Below are positions 1 through 6,269 of a DNA stretch of 6,321 nt, in pieces (position 1 is the first letter of the stretch; each line of letters begins with the position of its first letter). Under the pieces are notes generated by a model, which searched no databases, was not told the DNA's origin, and saw nothing but the letters and a program-made list of their open reading frames with translations. This stretch comes from an uncultured Erysipelotrichaceae bacterium (GTDB lineage Bacteria; Bacillota_I; Bacilli_A; Erysipelotrichales; Coprobacillaceae), in the NCBI GenBank assembly GCA_900550005.1, contig URQL01000103.1, positions 1 through 6,321 on the forward strand. Direction: 5' to 3'. The position numbers and the translations under genes are program-made.

Positions 1-54
1 ACCCGTGAATGCATGCGTGAAAGGCATGTGAGTTAACCGTTTCTCCAACAGGCC
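1..54 (-). tRNA. tRNA-Glu (anticodon UUC), 3' part cut by window edge
   Basis: Read on the minus strand, the gene starts at 54 with GGCCTGT. It has a D arm with a GAG/CTC stem around a GGTTAA-type loop, and an anticodon stem CATGC/GCATG that closes the seven-base loop CTTTCAC. The anticodon TTC lies at 19-21, which is exactly tRNA nucleotides 34-36 counted from the 5' end, and decodes glutamate. The window stops after the first bases of the T stem (ACGGGT), so the T loop and the 3' acceptor strand lie outside it. The gene begins two bases after the CCA end of tRNA-Asn, so the two are very probably cut from one precursor transcript. Confidence 0.93.
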
Positions 55-56
55 AC

Positions 57-132
57 TGGCGCTTGAAGTAGGACTCGAACCTACGACCGATCGGTTAACA
101 GCCGATTGCTCTACCAACTGAGCTATTCAAGC
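57..132 (-). tRNA. tRNA-Asn (anticodon GUU)
   Basis: This is a complete 76-base cloverleaf on the minus strand. The acceptor stem is GCTTGAA/TTCAAGC with a G discriminator and an encoded CCA at 57-59. The D arm contains AGTTGGTAGA. The anticodon stem ATCGG/CCGAT closes the loop CTGTTAA with anticodon GTT at 97-99, and the T arm is GTAGG/CCTAC around TTCGAGT. It is the first gene of a tRNA unit that continues into tRNA-Glu and then out of the window. Its promoter is visible just upstream at 170-198. Confidence 0.97.
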
Positions 133-145
133 ATTTCATTTTTTA

Positions 146-163
146 GCACCACTTCGTCAGTGC
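146..163 (-). other. Small hairpin in the tRNA precursor leader
   Basis: The minus-strand sequence GCACTGACGAAGTGGTGC can fold with GCAC pairing GTGC plus a U-G pair. Alternatively CACT can pair AGTG around a five-base loop. It begins close to the expected transcription start and would lie in the roughly 30-base leader removed by RNase P before tRNA-Asn. The stem is short, so a functional role is a guess. Confidence 0.3.
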
Positions 164-169
164 TCATAT

Positions 170-198
170 ATAATAGCATAGGATTTTTATTTTGGCAA
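170..198 (-). promoter_or_regulatory. Strong promoter of the tRNA-Asn/tRNA-Glu unit
   Basis: On the minus strand there is a -35 box TTGCCA (193-198), a 17-base spacer and a -10 box TATTAT (170-175). TGC directly precedes the -10 box, giving an extended -10. Transcription should start near 162-163. Upstream, at about 200-225, is a run of A/T tracts that could act as an UP element; the same bases form the T tract of the glmM terminator. A near-consensus promoter fits a stable-RNA operon. Confidence 0.8.
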
Positions 199-217
199 GT
201 GTTTTTTGAAAAAAATA

Positions 218-254
218 TAAAAAAAGTTTAAAGCCTTTTTAAGGCCTTAAACTT
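218..254 (-). terminator. Intrinsic terminator of glmM
   Basis: On the minus strand, a 12-bp stem (AAGTTTAAGGCC pairing GGCTTTAAACTT with one G-U pair; 243-254 with 224-235) encloses a seven-base loop. A run of T residues follows. The stem begins at the last base of the glmM stop codon, so there is essentially no 3' untranslated region. It separates glmM from the tRNA promoter immediately downstream. Confidence 0.88.
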
Positions 255-1600
255 TAGTCGATTACATGTCCTTTTGATTTAATAACATCAATAACTTGAT
301 TTACATATTTAGAACAAATTTCATCACTACTTGCTTCTACCATAACACGAATGACAGGTTCTGTTCCACTTTCTCTAAGTAAGATACGTCCTTCATCTCC
401 AAGTTCATTTGTTACTTGATCAACGATTGCTTGTACGTCTTCATCTTCTCTTGCTTCTTGTTTACTTCTTACTTTAACATTCTTTAATAATTGTGGATAG
501 ATTGTTACTGGTTCTGTTAATTGTGCTAATGTCTTTTTACTTTCAACAATGGTTTCCATAATTTTTAATGATGTTAAAATACCATCACCTGTTGTAGCGT
601 GTTTTGAGAAGATAATATGTCCTGATTGTTCACCACCAATACAGTGCCCATTTTTTACCATGTTTTCATAAACATATTTATCTCCTACTGCTGTTTTTTC
701 ATAAGCAATTCCTTGTTCATCTAACGCTTTATATAAACCTAAGTTAGACATAATTGTTGTTACGATTGTATTGTTTACTAAATCTCCATGTTGTTTCATA
801 TAAGTTCCACATACATATAAGATTAAATCTCCATCAACAACACGTCCAAATTCATCAACAGCGATACAACGATCGGCATCTCCATCATAGGCAAAACCAA
901 CATCTAAACCATTATCTCTAACATACTTTTGTAATACTTCAATATGTGTTGAACCACAATTTGTATTGATATTTAATCCATCAGGTTCATTATTGATTAC
1001 ATAAGTTTTTGCTCCTAAAGCATCAAATACAGATTTTGCAATTGCACTTGCACTTCCGTTTGCTAAATCTAAACCTACTTTAAAATTTTTAAATGAACGT
1101 GTTGGAATCGTCATTAAATAACCGATATAACGGTTTCTACCCATTGAGTAGTCTACTGTACGACCAATGTTTTCTTTTGTCGCAAATGGAATTTCTTCTG
1201 ATTTTCCATCAATATAATCTTCAATTAATTGCTCAACATCAGCTTCTAGTTTAGATCCTTTAGCGTTAATGATTTTAATTCCATTATCATAGAAAGGATT
1301 GTGAGATGCACTAATCATAATACCTGCATCAAAATCTTCACTTCTTACTACATAAGAAACAGAAGGTGTTGTTGTTACATGTAATAAATAAACATCCGCA
1401 CCACTTGCTGTTAAGCCAGCTACTAATGAATATTCAAACATATAACTAGAACGACGTGTATCTTTTCCAATTACGATTTTTGCACGTTTATTTTTTCCGT
1501 AGTACCATCCTAAATATCTTCCGACTTTATAAGCATGTTCAACTGTTAAATTGACATTTGCTTCACCTCTAAATCCGTCTGTACCAAAATATTTTCCCAT
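254..1600 (-). CDS. glmM: Phosphoglucosamine mutase GlmM
   Basis: GlmM converts glucosamine-6-phosphate to glucosamine-1-phosphate in the cytoplasm, the second dedicated step toward UDP-GlcNAc and cell-wall synthesis. The 448-residue length matches the family. An N-terminal FGTDGFRG motif opens the alpha-D-phosphohexomutase fold. The catalytic serine is Ser99 in the ISASHNP loop (96-102), which is phosphorylated in the active enzyme. The metal-binding loop DGDADR is at 239-244, the sugar-binding loop GEQSGH at 323-328, and the phosphate-binding RESGTEP at 409-415. These are the GlmM versions of the motifs, not those of phosphoglucomutase or phosphomannomutase. The start is supported by AAGGAG (1608-1613) seven bases upstream of the ATG. 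The gene is divergent from glmS, which makes its substrate, and is followed at once by a terminator. No defect is seen. Confidence 0.97.
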   Translation of the reverse strand: MGKYFGTDGFRGEANVNLTVEHAYKVGRYLGWYYGKNKRAKIVIGKDTRRSSYMFEYSLVAGLTASGADVYLLHVTTTPSVSYVVRSEDFDAGIMISASHNPFYDNGIKIINAKGSKLEADVEQLIEDYIDGKSEEIPFATKENIGRTVDYSMGRNRYIGYLMTIPTRSFKNFKVGLDLANGSASAIAKSVFDALGAKTYVINNEPDGLNINTNCGSTHIEVLQKYVRDNGLDVGFAYDGDADRCIAVDEFGRVVDGDLILYVCGTYMKQHGDLVNNTIVTTIMSNLGLYKALDEQGIAYEKTAVGDKYVYENMVKNGHCIGGEQSGHIIFSKHATTGDGILTSLKIMETIVESKKTLAQLTEPVTIYPQLLKNVKVRSKQEAREDEDVQAIVDQVTNELGDEGRILLRESGTEPVIRVMVEASSDEICSKYVNQVIDVIKSKGHVID

Positions 1601-1628
1601 ATCAATTCTCCTTTTTTATGTCTACTAC

Positions 1629-1634
1629 ATTATA
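1629..1634 (-). promoter_or_regulatory. Probable -10 box of the glmM promoter
   Basis: A perfect TATAAT on the minus strand lies 28 bases upstream of the glmM start codon, leaving a short leader that contains AAGGAG. No good -35 box sits at 17 bases. TTGAAA occurs upstream, but with a spacer of 21 bases, which is too long for a standard sigma-70 type promoter. The -10 call is reasonable; the -35 is unresolved. Confidence 0.55.
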
Positions 1635-1682
1635 CTATCATATTTTTATGAAAATTTTCAAAAAATGATAATTTTAATTTTT

Positions 1683-1713
1683 TTGTAGCCAAAATATTTA
1701 AAATACGTATAAT
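1683..1713 (+). promoter_or_regulatory. Probable glmS promoter
   Basis: A perfect -10 TATAAT lies at 1708-1713. The best -35 candidate is TTGTAG at 1683-1688 with a 19-base spacer, so the -35 is weak. Transcription would start near 1720, about 30 bases upstream of the ribozyme cleavage site. That is the position a glmS promoter needs to hold. The -10 box overlaps a small palindrome ATACGTAT (1703-1710). Confidence 0.55.
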
Positions 1714-1741
1714 ATTGTATGTTCAAATTGGATAAAATGCA

Positions 1742-1870
1742 AGAAGTAAAGCGCCAGATCTTATAATCAAGATGACGAGGACCTAACTTATCGAAAATTC
1801 GGCGGATGGTTAGGAGGTAAGTATACTATCTTTAAAAAGGACAAAACAAATGAGAAATCATTAAACAAAT
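1742..1870 (+). promoter_or_regulatory. glmS ribozyme (glucosamine-6-phosphate-activated self-cleaving riboswitch)
   Basis: The conserved core of the glmS ribozyme is present in order. GCGCC at 1751-1755 follows the predicted cleavage site between A1750 and G1751. A short P1 hairpin pairs ATCTT (1758-1762) with AAGAT (1769-1773). The invariant GACGAGG is at 1774-1780. A P3-type stem pairs CCTAAC (1782-1787) with GTTAGG (1809-1814) around the conserved TTATCGAA...TTCGGCGGATG block (1788-1808), whose GGCG can pair with GCGCC. The 3' part keeps the GAGAAATCATTAAACAAAT stretch, including an AATGA/TCATT hairpin with a GAAA loop. In this class, glucosamine-6-phosphate acts as a cofactor for cleavage, and the 5'-OH mRNA that results is degraded in Bacillus. 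It sits directly upstream of glmS, as expected. P1 is short and the 3' peripheral domain looks compact. The exact 3' boundary is uncertain. Confidence 0.95.
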
Positions 1871-1882
1871 CCAATAGGTATA

Positions 1883-1911
1883 CTCCAATTGAACAAATCA
1901 AAATATTGGAG
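1883..1911 (+). promoter_or_regulatory. Hairpin that can sequester the glmS Shine-Dalgarno
   Basis: CTCCAAT (1883-1889) is perfectly complementary to ATTGGAG (1905-1911), which contains most of the GGAGG ribosome binding site of glmS. The loop is 15 bases. An alternative partner is TCCAATA (1870-1876) pairing TATTGGA (1904-1910). The complementarity is directly visible; an effect on translation is inferred. Confidence 0.45.
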
Positions 1912-1921
1912 GTTATTTATA

Positions 1922-3730
1922 ATGTGCGGGATTACTGCAATTAGTACAAAAAAACAGGCTCTTCCTTTTTTAATGCAAGGGCTAGAAAAATTAGAATATC
2001 GAGGATATGACTCAGCTGGAGTTACTGTTCTTGATCAAGGAAAATTAGTAACAATCAAAACAAAAGGTCGTTTAAATGACTTAAAAGAAGAACTTAAAAA
2101 TTATAATTTATCAGGTCATGTCGGAATCGGCCACACACGTTGGGCTACTCATGGAGTCCCATCTAATTTAAATTCCCATCCTCATACTAATGAAGCAAAT
2201 ACAATTTCAATTGTTCATAATGGAATTATTGAAAACTATCGTGAATTAAAAGCTTTCTTAATTGAAAAAGGTTATCAATTTCATTCTCAAACGGACAGTG
2301 AAGTCATCGTTCACTTATTAGATTATTATTATGATGGCGATATGTTGAAAGCTTTACAAACAGTCACTAATCAACTTGAAGGGAGCTATGCTTTATGTAT
2401 CACTTCGACAGATATGCCAGATCAAGTTATCATTACTAAAAAAGATAGTCCATTAGTCGTTGGGCAAAGTGATGAAGGAACTTATGGAGCAAGTGATATT
2501 CCTGCTTTATTAGAATATACTAAAGATGTTTATTTCTTAGAAGATTATGATATCGCTGTTTTAAAAAATGATCACGTTGAATTTTATAACCATGAACTTC
2601 AACCAATTCAAAAAGAAATCACTGTCATTCCTTATGATAGTGAAGCTGCAAAAAAAGATGGCTATGATACATTTATGTTAAAAGAAATTCACGAACAACC
2701 TCATGTGATCAAAGAAACATTACGTGGAAGAATCAATGATCACTCTATTGTATTAGATGAATTAGATGAAGTCGACTTTTCTAAATTCAATAAAGCTTAC
2801 TTTGTTGCTTGTGGTACTGCTTATCATGCTTGTTTATCAGGAGCTAATATTTTAGAACGTTTAACTAAGATTCCGACGATTTGCCAAGTTGCATCTGAAT
2901 TTAGATATAATGAACCAACGATCGATGAAAATACACTTTGTGTATTCGTATCTCAATCTGGAGAAACAGCAGATACTTTAGCTGCTTTACGTTTAGCAAA
3001 ACAATACAATGCAACAACGATTGCTATTGCAAATGTTTTAGGAAGTACAATTTCTCGTGATGCGCATTATACAATTTATACATGTGCTGGACCAGAAATC
3101 GCTGTAGCTTCAACGAAAGCTTATACAACTCAACTTGTCGTTTTAACACTACTTGCTATGTATGCATCTCAACGTTTAAATAAAAAAGTAGATCTTTACG
3201 ATGAATTGATTCAAGATTTCAATAAACTTCCTGAACTAGTTGAAAATATTTTAAAAGATGAAAAAACATTTGCTTCTTATGCTTCTTATTTAAAAGATGC
3301 ACATGATGCCTATTTTATTGGTAGAAGTTTAGATTATGCAACTGTATTAGAAGGTGCTTTAAAGCTAAAAGAAGTTTCTTATGTTCATGCTGATGCTTAT
3401 ATTGCTGGTGAATTAAAACATGGACCAATTGCTTTAATTGAACCTGGTTCTGTTTTATTCGCTGTTGCTAGTCAACCTCATATTGCAGCTAAAACTATCA
3501 GTAACATTCAAGAAACAATCGCTCGAGGAGCAAATGTTATCTTATTTACAATTGCTGGTATGGAAATCAACAATGCTAAAGAAACTTATATTTTACCTAA
3601 TATCCATCCATTACTACAATCTATCATTGTTGCGATTCCATTACAACTTGTTGCTTACTATACAGCTTGTATCAAAGGTTGTGATGTTGATAAACCTCGT
3701 AACTTAGCTAAAAGCGTTACAGTAGAATAA
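1922..3730 (+). CDS. glmS: Glutamine--fructose-6-phosphate aminotransferase (isomerizing) GlmS
   Basis: GlmS makes glucosamine-6-phosphate from fructose-6-phosphate and glutamine, the first committed step of amino-sugar synthesis. The 602-residue length is normal. The N-terminal glutaminase domain (about 1-235) starts Met-Cys; Cys2 becomes the N-terminal nucleophile once Met is removed. This fixes the start at the ATG at 1922, with GGAGG at 1908-1912 nine bases upstream. The same frame stays open upstream to a TTG at 1889, but that start would bury the catalytic cysteine. Other glutaminase residues are Arg73, Trp74, His77, Asn100, Gly101 and Asp125. Two SIS sugar-isomerase domains follow, with CGTA (297-300), SQSGET (344-349), STKAYTTQ (397-404), Lys481 and Glu484, His500 in GELKHGP, and Lys597 in the C-terminal PRNLAKSVTVE tail. 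The gene is controlled by the ribozyme in its leader and ends at a strong terminator. Confidence 0.98.
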   Translation: MCGITAISTKKQALPFLMQGLEKLEYRGYDSAGVTVLDQGKLVTIKTKGRLNDLKEELKNYNLSGHVGIGHTRWATHGVPSNLNSHPHTNEANTISIVHNGIIENYRELKAFLIEKGYQFHSQTDSEVIVHLLDYYYDGDMLKALQTVTNQLEGSYALCITSTDMPDQVIITKKDSPLVVGQSDEGTYGASDIPALLEYTKDVYFLEDYDIAVLKNDHVEFYNHELQPIQKEITVIPYDSEAAKKDGYDTFMLKEIHEQPHVIKETLRGRINDHSIVLDELDEVDFSKFNKAYFVACGTAYHACLSGANILERLTKIPTICQVASEFRYNEPTIDENTLCVFVSQSGETADTLAALRLAKQYNATTIAIANVLGSTISRDAHYTIYTCAGPEIAVASTKAYTTQLVVLTLLAMYASQRLNKKVDLYDELIQDFNKLPELVENILKDEKTFASYASYLKDAHDAYFIGRSLDYATVLEGALKLKEVSYVHADAYIAGELKHGPIALIEPGSVLFAVASQPHIAAKTISNIQETIARGANVILFTIAGMEINNAKETYILPNIHPLLQSIIVAIPLQLVAYYTACIKGCDVDKPRNLAKSVTVE

Positions 3731-3733
3731 TAA

Positions 3734-3808
3734 AAAAACTGTTCCTTTATTAGACCTCATAAATTGGTTAAATCCATTTATGAGGTCTTTTATTTAAGAA
3801 CAGTTTTT
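3734..3808. terminator. Nested bidirectional terminator between glmS and the EIIC-like gene
   Basis: Two perfect stems are nested. The outer one is AAAAACTGTTC (3734-3744) with GAACAGTTTTT (3798-3808), 11 bp. The inner one is AGACCTCATAAAT (3752-3764) with ATTTATGAGGTCT (3776-3788), 13 bp. On the plus strand the inner stem ends in TTTTATTT and the outer stem ends in TTTTTATTTAT. On the minus strand the outer stem ends in TTTTTTTATTATT. It can therefore stop transcripts from both convergent genes. The stop codon of the minus-strand gene overlaps the outer stem. Confidence 0.88.
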
Positions 3809-4811
3809 ATTTATAGATTTTTAAATCTCCATTATGTATATACCCAGCTTTTTTAAAAAGTTGATAAATTGAAAGCGTAAAAACAATCGGTAATATAACA
3901 TCACAAATAACTGGTAAAATCCAATAGTTCATACCCATTGTATTAACCGTTTCCATTAAACCGATAAGTGCTGTTCCTCCCATAAAAGCACCATAAAATG
4001 TTGTCTGAATATGAAATAATGAAGTCGATAACATACCACACAACAAGCTCGAAATGACAGGTGGAATAAGTAAAATCGGATGTTTTAAAAGATTTGTAAA
4101 TTGAAGCATACTTGTACCAAATAACACCGCTAAACTATCCCCCATATCATTATCTTGCAATGACATAATGCCAAGTCCTAACATAAAACTCATTACCCCA
4201 GCTAAAGAAGCACCATAACCAAGAGGTGAAAGATGAAATAAAGAACTAATCGCTACAAGTGTAAGTGGACTCGTATAAATAATTCCAGCTAAAATTGCAA
4301 TTCCCATCCCCATCACAAGAGGATTTACCATTTCTAAATAATTAAATGCACTCACTACATAACTTAAAATCCAAGTTACATATGGACTTATAAACTCTTT
4401 AATGATCCCCGCTAAAAAAACGCTTAGAACAGGTAATAAAATAATATCAAAAGGTGTCTTTTCATCAAGAAAGCGACTTAAAAAAACACTTAATAATACA
4501 CAAAAATAAGCTATTAACGGACTTGCTACTTGTAAAGAAGTATTTACAATACTTCCCATTCCAATGCATCCTGCCATCATTGCAGAAATCATCCCTAAAT
4601 AACTTGATTGCATTTTATAAGAGACAGCCGCCCCAATAGCAACTCCAACAAGACCAGTCATTAAACTTCCCCACTGATAAAGCCAAGTTAAAGTCGTTAA
4701 ATTGCCAAGTACCATCAACACATTACCTAAAATGTAAGTCATAAAAAATGCAATAGCATAAGCTTGTAATGTTGAAAACCAAAAAGGTTCATGTATTCTT
4801 TTTCTAGCCAT
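3807..4811 (-). CDS. PTS EIIC-like membrane protein (PTS_EIIC_2 / PfoR type)
   Basis: This is a very hydrophobic protein of 334 residues with roughly ten predicted membrane segments, for example about 12-36, 45-65, 97-113, 122-139, 165-182, 245-266 and 297-319. The block GTSMLQFTN (232-240) followed by LLKHPILLIPP (241-251) resembles the PTS_EIIC_2 family, which includes PfoR of Clostridium perfringens. The family is annotated as a sugar-transport EIIC, but substrates and even transport activity are poorly established. No EIIA or EIIB domain or gene is visible nearby. I chose the ATG at 4809-4811 because AGGGGG (4818-4823) is six bases upstream of it. Another in-frame ATG at 4815-4817 touches the GGGGG and leaves no spacing; using it would add two residues. 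The gene lies downstream of the broken MATE gene on the same strand, with 53 bases between the MATE stop codon and the upstream ATG (59 to the chosen start) and an extended -10 promoter in the gap. Confidence 0.75.
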   Translation of the reverse strand: MARKRIHEPFWFSTLQAYAIAFFMTYILGNVLMVLGNLTTLTWLYQWGSLMTGLVGVAIGAAVSYKMQSSYLGMISAMMAGCIGMGSIVNTSLQVASPLIAYFCVLLSVFLSRFLDEKTPFDIILLPVLSVFLAGIIKEFISPYVTWILSYVVSAFNYLEMVNPLVMGMGIAILAGIIYTSPLTLVAISSLFHLSPLGYGASLAGVMSFMLGLGIMSLQDNDMGDSLAVLFGTSMLQFTNLLKHPILLIPPVISSLLCGMLSTSLFHIQTTFYGAFMGGTALIGLMETVNTMGMNYWILPVICDVILPIVFTLSIYQLFKKAGYIHNGDLKIYK

Positions 4812-4837
4812 AATCATCCCCCTACTAAAACAAAATC

Positions 4838-4846
4838 ATTATATCA
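4838..4846 (-). promoter_or_regulatory. Extended -10 promoter of the EIIC-like gene
   Basis: On the minus strand TGATATAAT combines a perfect TATAAT (4838-4843) with the TGn extension, which can compensate for a poor -35. No good -35 is seen at 16-18 bases; TTGAAA lies too close, with a 12-base spacer. Transcription would start near 4831, giving a leader of about 20 bases with the AGGGGG ribosome binding site. It would let this gene be expressed independently of the upstream MATE gene. Confidence 0.6.
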
Positions 4847-4870
4847 TGAACTATTTTTCAAATCTATCTT

Positions 4871-6215
4871 TTAGCCTTCAACAGTCATATTACGAACCCA
4901 CTTACCTTTTCGATAAAAATAAGTTGCAACAAACATTTTTATCAAGTCAAGTGATTCAACAATTAAATATAAGCGAATCAAAGGTAAAGAAAACGTTAAA
5001 GATAAAACAGTAGATACAAGTACATTAGCACCCCATAAAAAACCAGAATCCATTATAAGTGTACTTGTAGCATCTCCACCAGCTCTTAATACAAAGAAAA
5101 TACAAACATTAATTACGTATATTGGAATCAAACATCCTTTAATACATAACATCGTCGTAATGGTTGTATTGATTTGCGGTTCTAGATGATAAATATGGGG
5201 AATAAACGGTGAACTCATAATAAGTAAAAAACCAGCCATAACACCAATAAAGGCACCAAAAACAATCAATTTTAATGAATTTTCTCGAGCTTCCTCTAAT
5301 TGATTTGCCCCTAATTTGTTTCCTATTAAAATAGAAACAGCTGAAGAAAGTCCACTAAAAACAATAAATGCAATATTTAAAACTGTATCAACAACCGAGA
5401 TAGCTGCGACCAAGAATTCATCTGTACGAATGTACGCTTTAAAAATCATGGCATTTCCAAGTGAAAACATGATTTCATTAAGAGTTAAAGGAATTGCTTT
5501 GATCATCATCTTTTTCATAAGAGAAAAATTTAAATGTCTCATTCCTTTTAAATTAAATATAAAATAATGTTTCTTTCTAAATAAAACAATTAAATAAATA
5601 AAAAGTTCAACTAAACGTGCAATCAACGTAGCCATTGCTGCCCCTTGTACACCTAAAGATGGCATTCCAAAATGGCCAAAAATCAAGATATAGTTTAAAA
5701 AAGTATTGGTAAAAACAGTTACGATCCCAATTTTTAATTGAAGATGATTAATGCCAACCGCTCTTAAAGCTGTCATCACTGTCATAGATAAAGCGAATGG
5801 TAAATAACTGTATTTAATGTATTTTAAATAAGATAACCCCGTTTCAACAATAATCGGTGTTTTAGAAAATAATTGTAAAATTTGAGTAGGAATAAATAGA
5901 ACTAACAAAGTAAAAATTAAGCCCGCTAATAAACACTTCTTGGCACTTTTCATGATCATCTGCTCCATAATATTGAGCAATAAAAATACATGAGGCACCA
6001 CATAACCCAAAGAGAGTTGAGTTATAAATCAAATAAAATTTATTAGCAACAGTAACACTTGTTAAGGCAATCGAACCCACACTTCCAATCATAACGTTGT
6101 CAATTAAATTAACAAAGGAAGTTACAAATTGTTGTGCCATAATAGGCAAAGCAATTACCATTACTGCTTTATAAAATTCTTTTGTTCCAATCATTCTTTT
6201 TAATTTTGCTTTCAT
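4871..6215 (-). pseudogene. MATE-family multidrug/cation efflux transporter, frameshifted
   Basis: MATE proteins are 12-helix cation-coupled drug exporters in the membrane. The start at 6213-6215 has AGGAG (6223-6227) seven bases upstream. The first 95 codons match a MATE N terminus: a first helix with IALPIMAQQF, then NLIDNVMIGSVGS and FIAQYYGA (78-85). That frame then becomes unlike MATE and stops at 5862. The rest of the protein, from LAGLIFTLLVLFIP onward, is in the +1 frame and continues to a normal MATE C terminus ending WVRNMTVEG at 4871. Joining the frames near 5930 gives about 447 residues, close to the usual length of about 450. The loop after QYYGA looks several residues short against MATE proteins I recall, so a small deletion may accompany the shift. 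A sequencing error cannot be excluded. An internal GGAG (5963-5966) nine bases before an ATG at 5951-5953 could in principle restart the downstream frame. Confidence 0.85.
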
Positions 6216-6237
6216 TCTTCTTCTCCTATTTTAATGT

Positions 6238-6260
6238 AAAAAAAAAGTTGGATATCCAAC
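6238..6260 (-). terminator. Intrinsic terminator after tRNA-Ala
   Basis: On the minus strand the palindrome GTTGGATATCCAAC (6247-6260) forms a 5-bp stem with an ATAT loop. It is followed by nine T residues (6238-6246). It lies nine bases after the CCA end of tRNA-Ala, so it ends the tRNA transcript. It also lies only 22 bases ahead of the MATE start codon. The stem is short, so readthrough is possible. Confidence 0.75.
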
Positions 6261-6269
6261 GCAAATAAA

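Noticed and set aside
1737..1766. Nine-codon leader ORF (ATG to TAA) spanning the ribozyme cleavage site
   Set aside because: It has no convincing ribosome binding site, and its bases are the conserved ribozyme start. Translation there would disrupt folding.
1850..1864. Four-codon mini-ORF ATG...TAA with AAGGA eight bases upstream
   Set aside because: The sequence belongs to the conserved 3' part of the glmS ribozyme and forms a GAAA-loop hairpin, which explains it without translation.
1889..1921. Upstream in-frame TTG start for glmS adding 11 residues
   Set aside because: The catalytic cysteine of GlmS must be residue 2 after the initiator Met, which fits the ATG at 1922. GGAGG at 1908-1912 is correctly spaced for 1922 and would lie inside the extension.
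3438..3707. 89-codon plus-strand open frame inside glmS
   Set aside because: It lies wholly within glmS in another frame, has a composition typical of an out-of-frame shadow, and matches no family I recognise.
4454..4639. 61-codon plus-strand open frame antisense to the EIIC-like gene
   Set aside because: It is a shadow of a clear membrane-protein gene on the other strand, with no ribosome binding site of note.
5316..5567. 83-codon plus-strand open frame antisense to the MATE gene
   Set aside because: It is antisense to continuous MATE coding sequence and has no recognisable domain.
5910..5960. Programmed ribosomal frameshifting in the MATE gene
   Set aside because: No slippery heptamer with a downstream structure is evident at the junction, and MATE transporters are not known to use frameshifting. 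Mutation or sequencing error is simpler.
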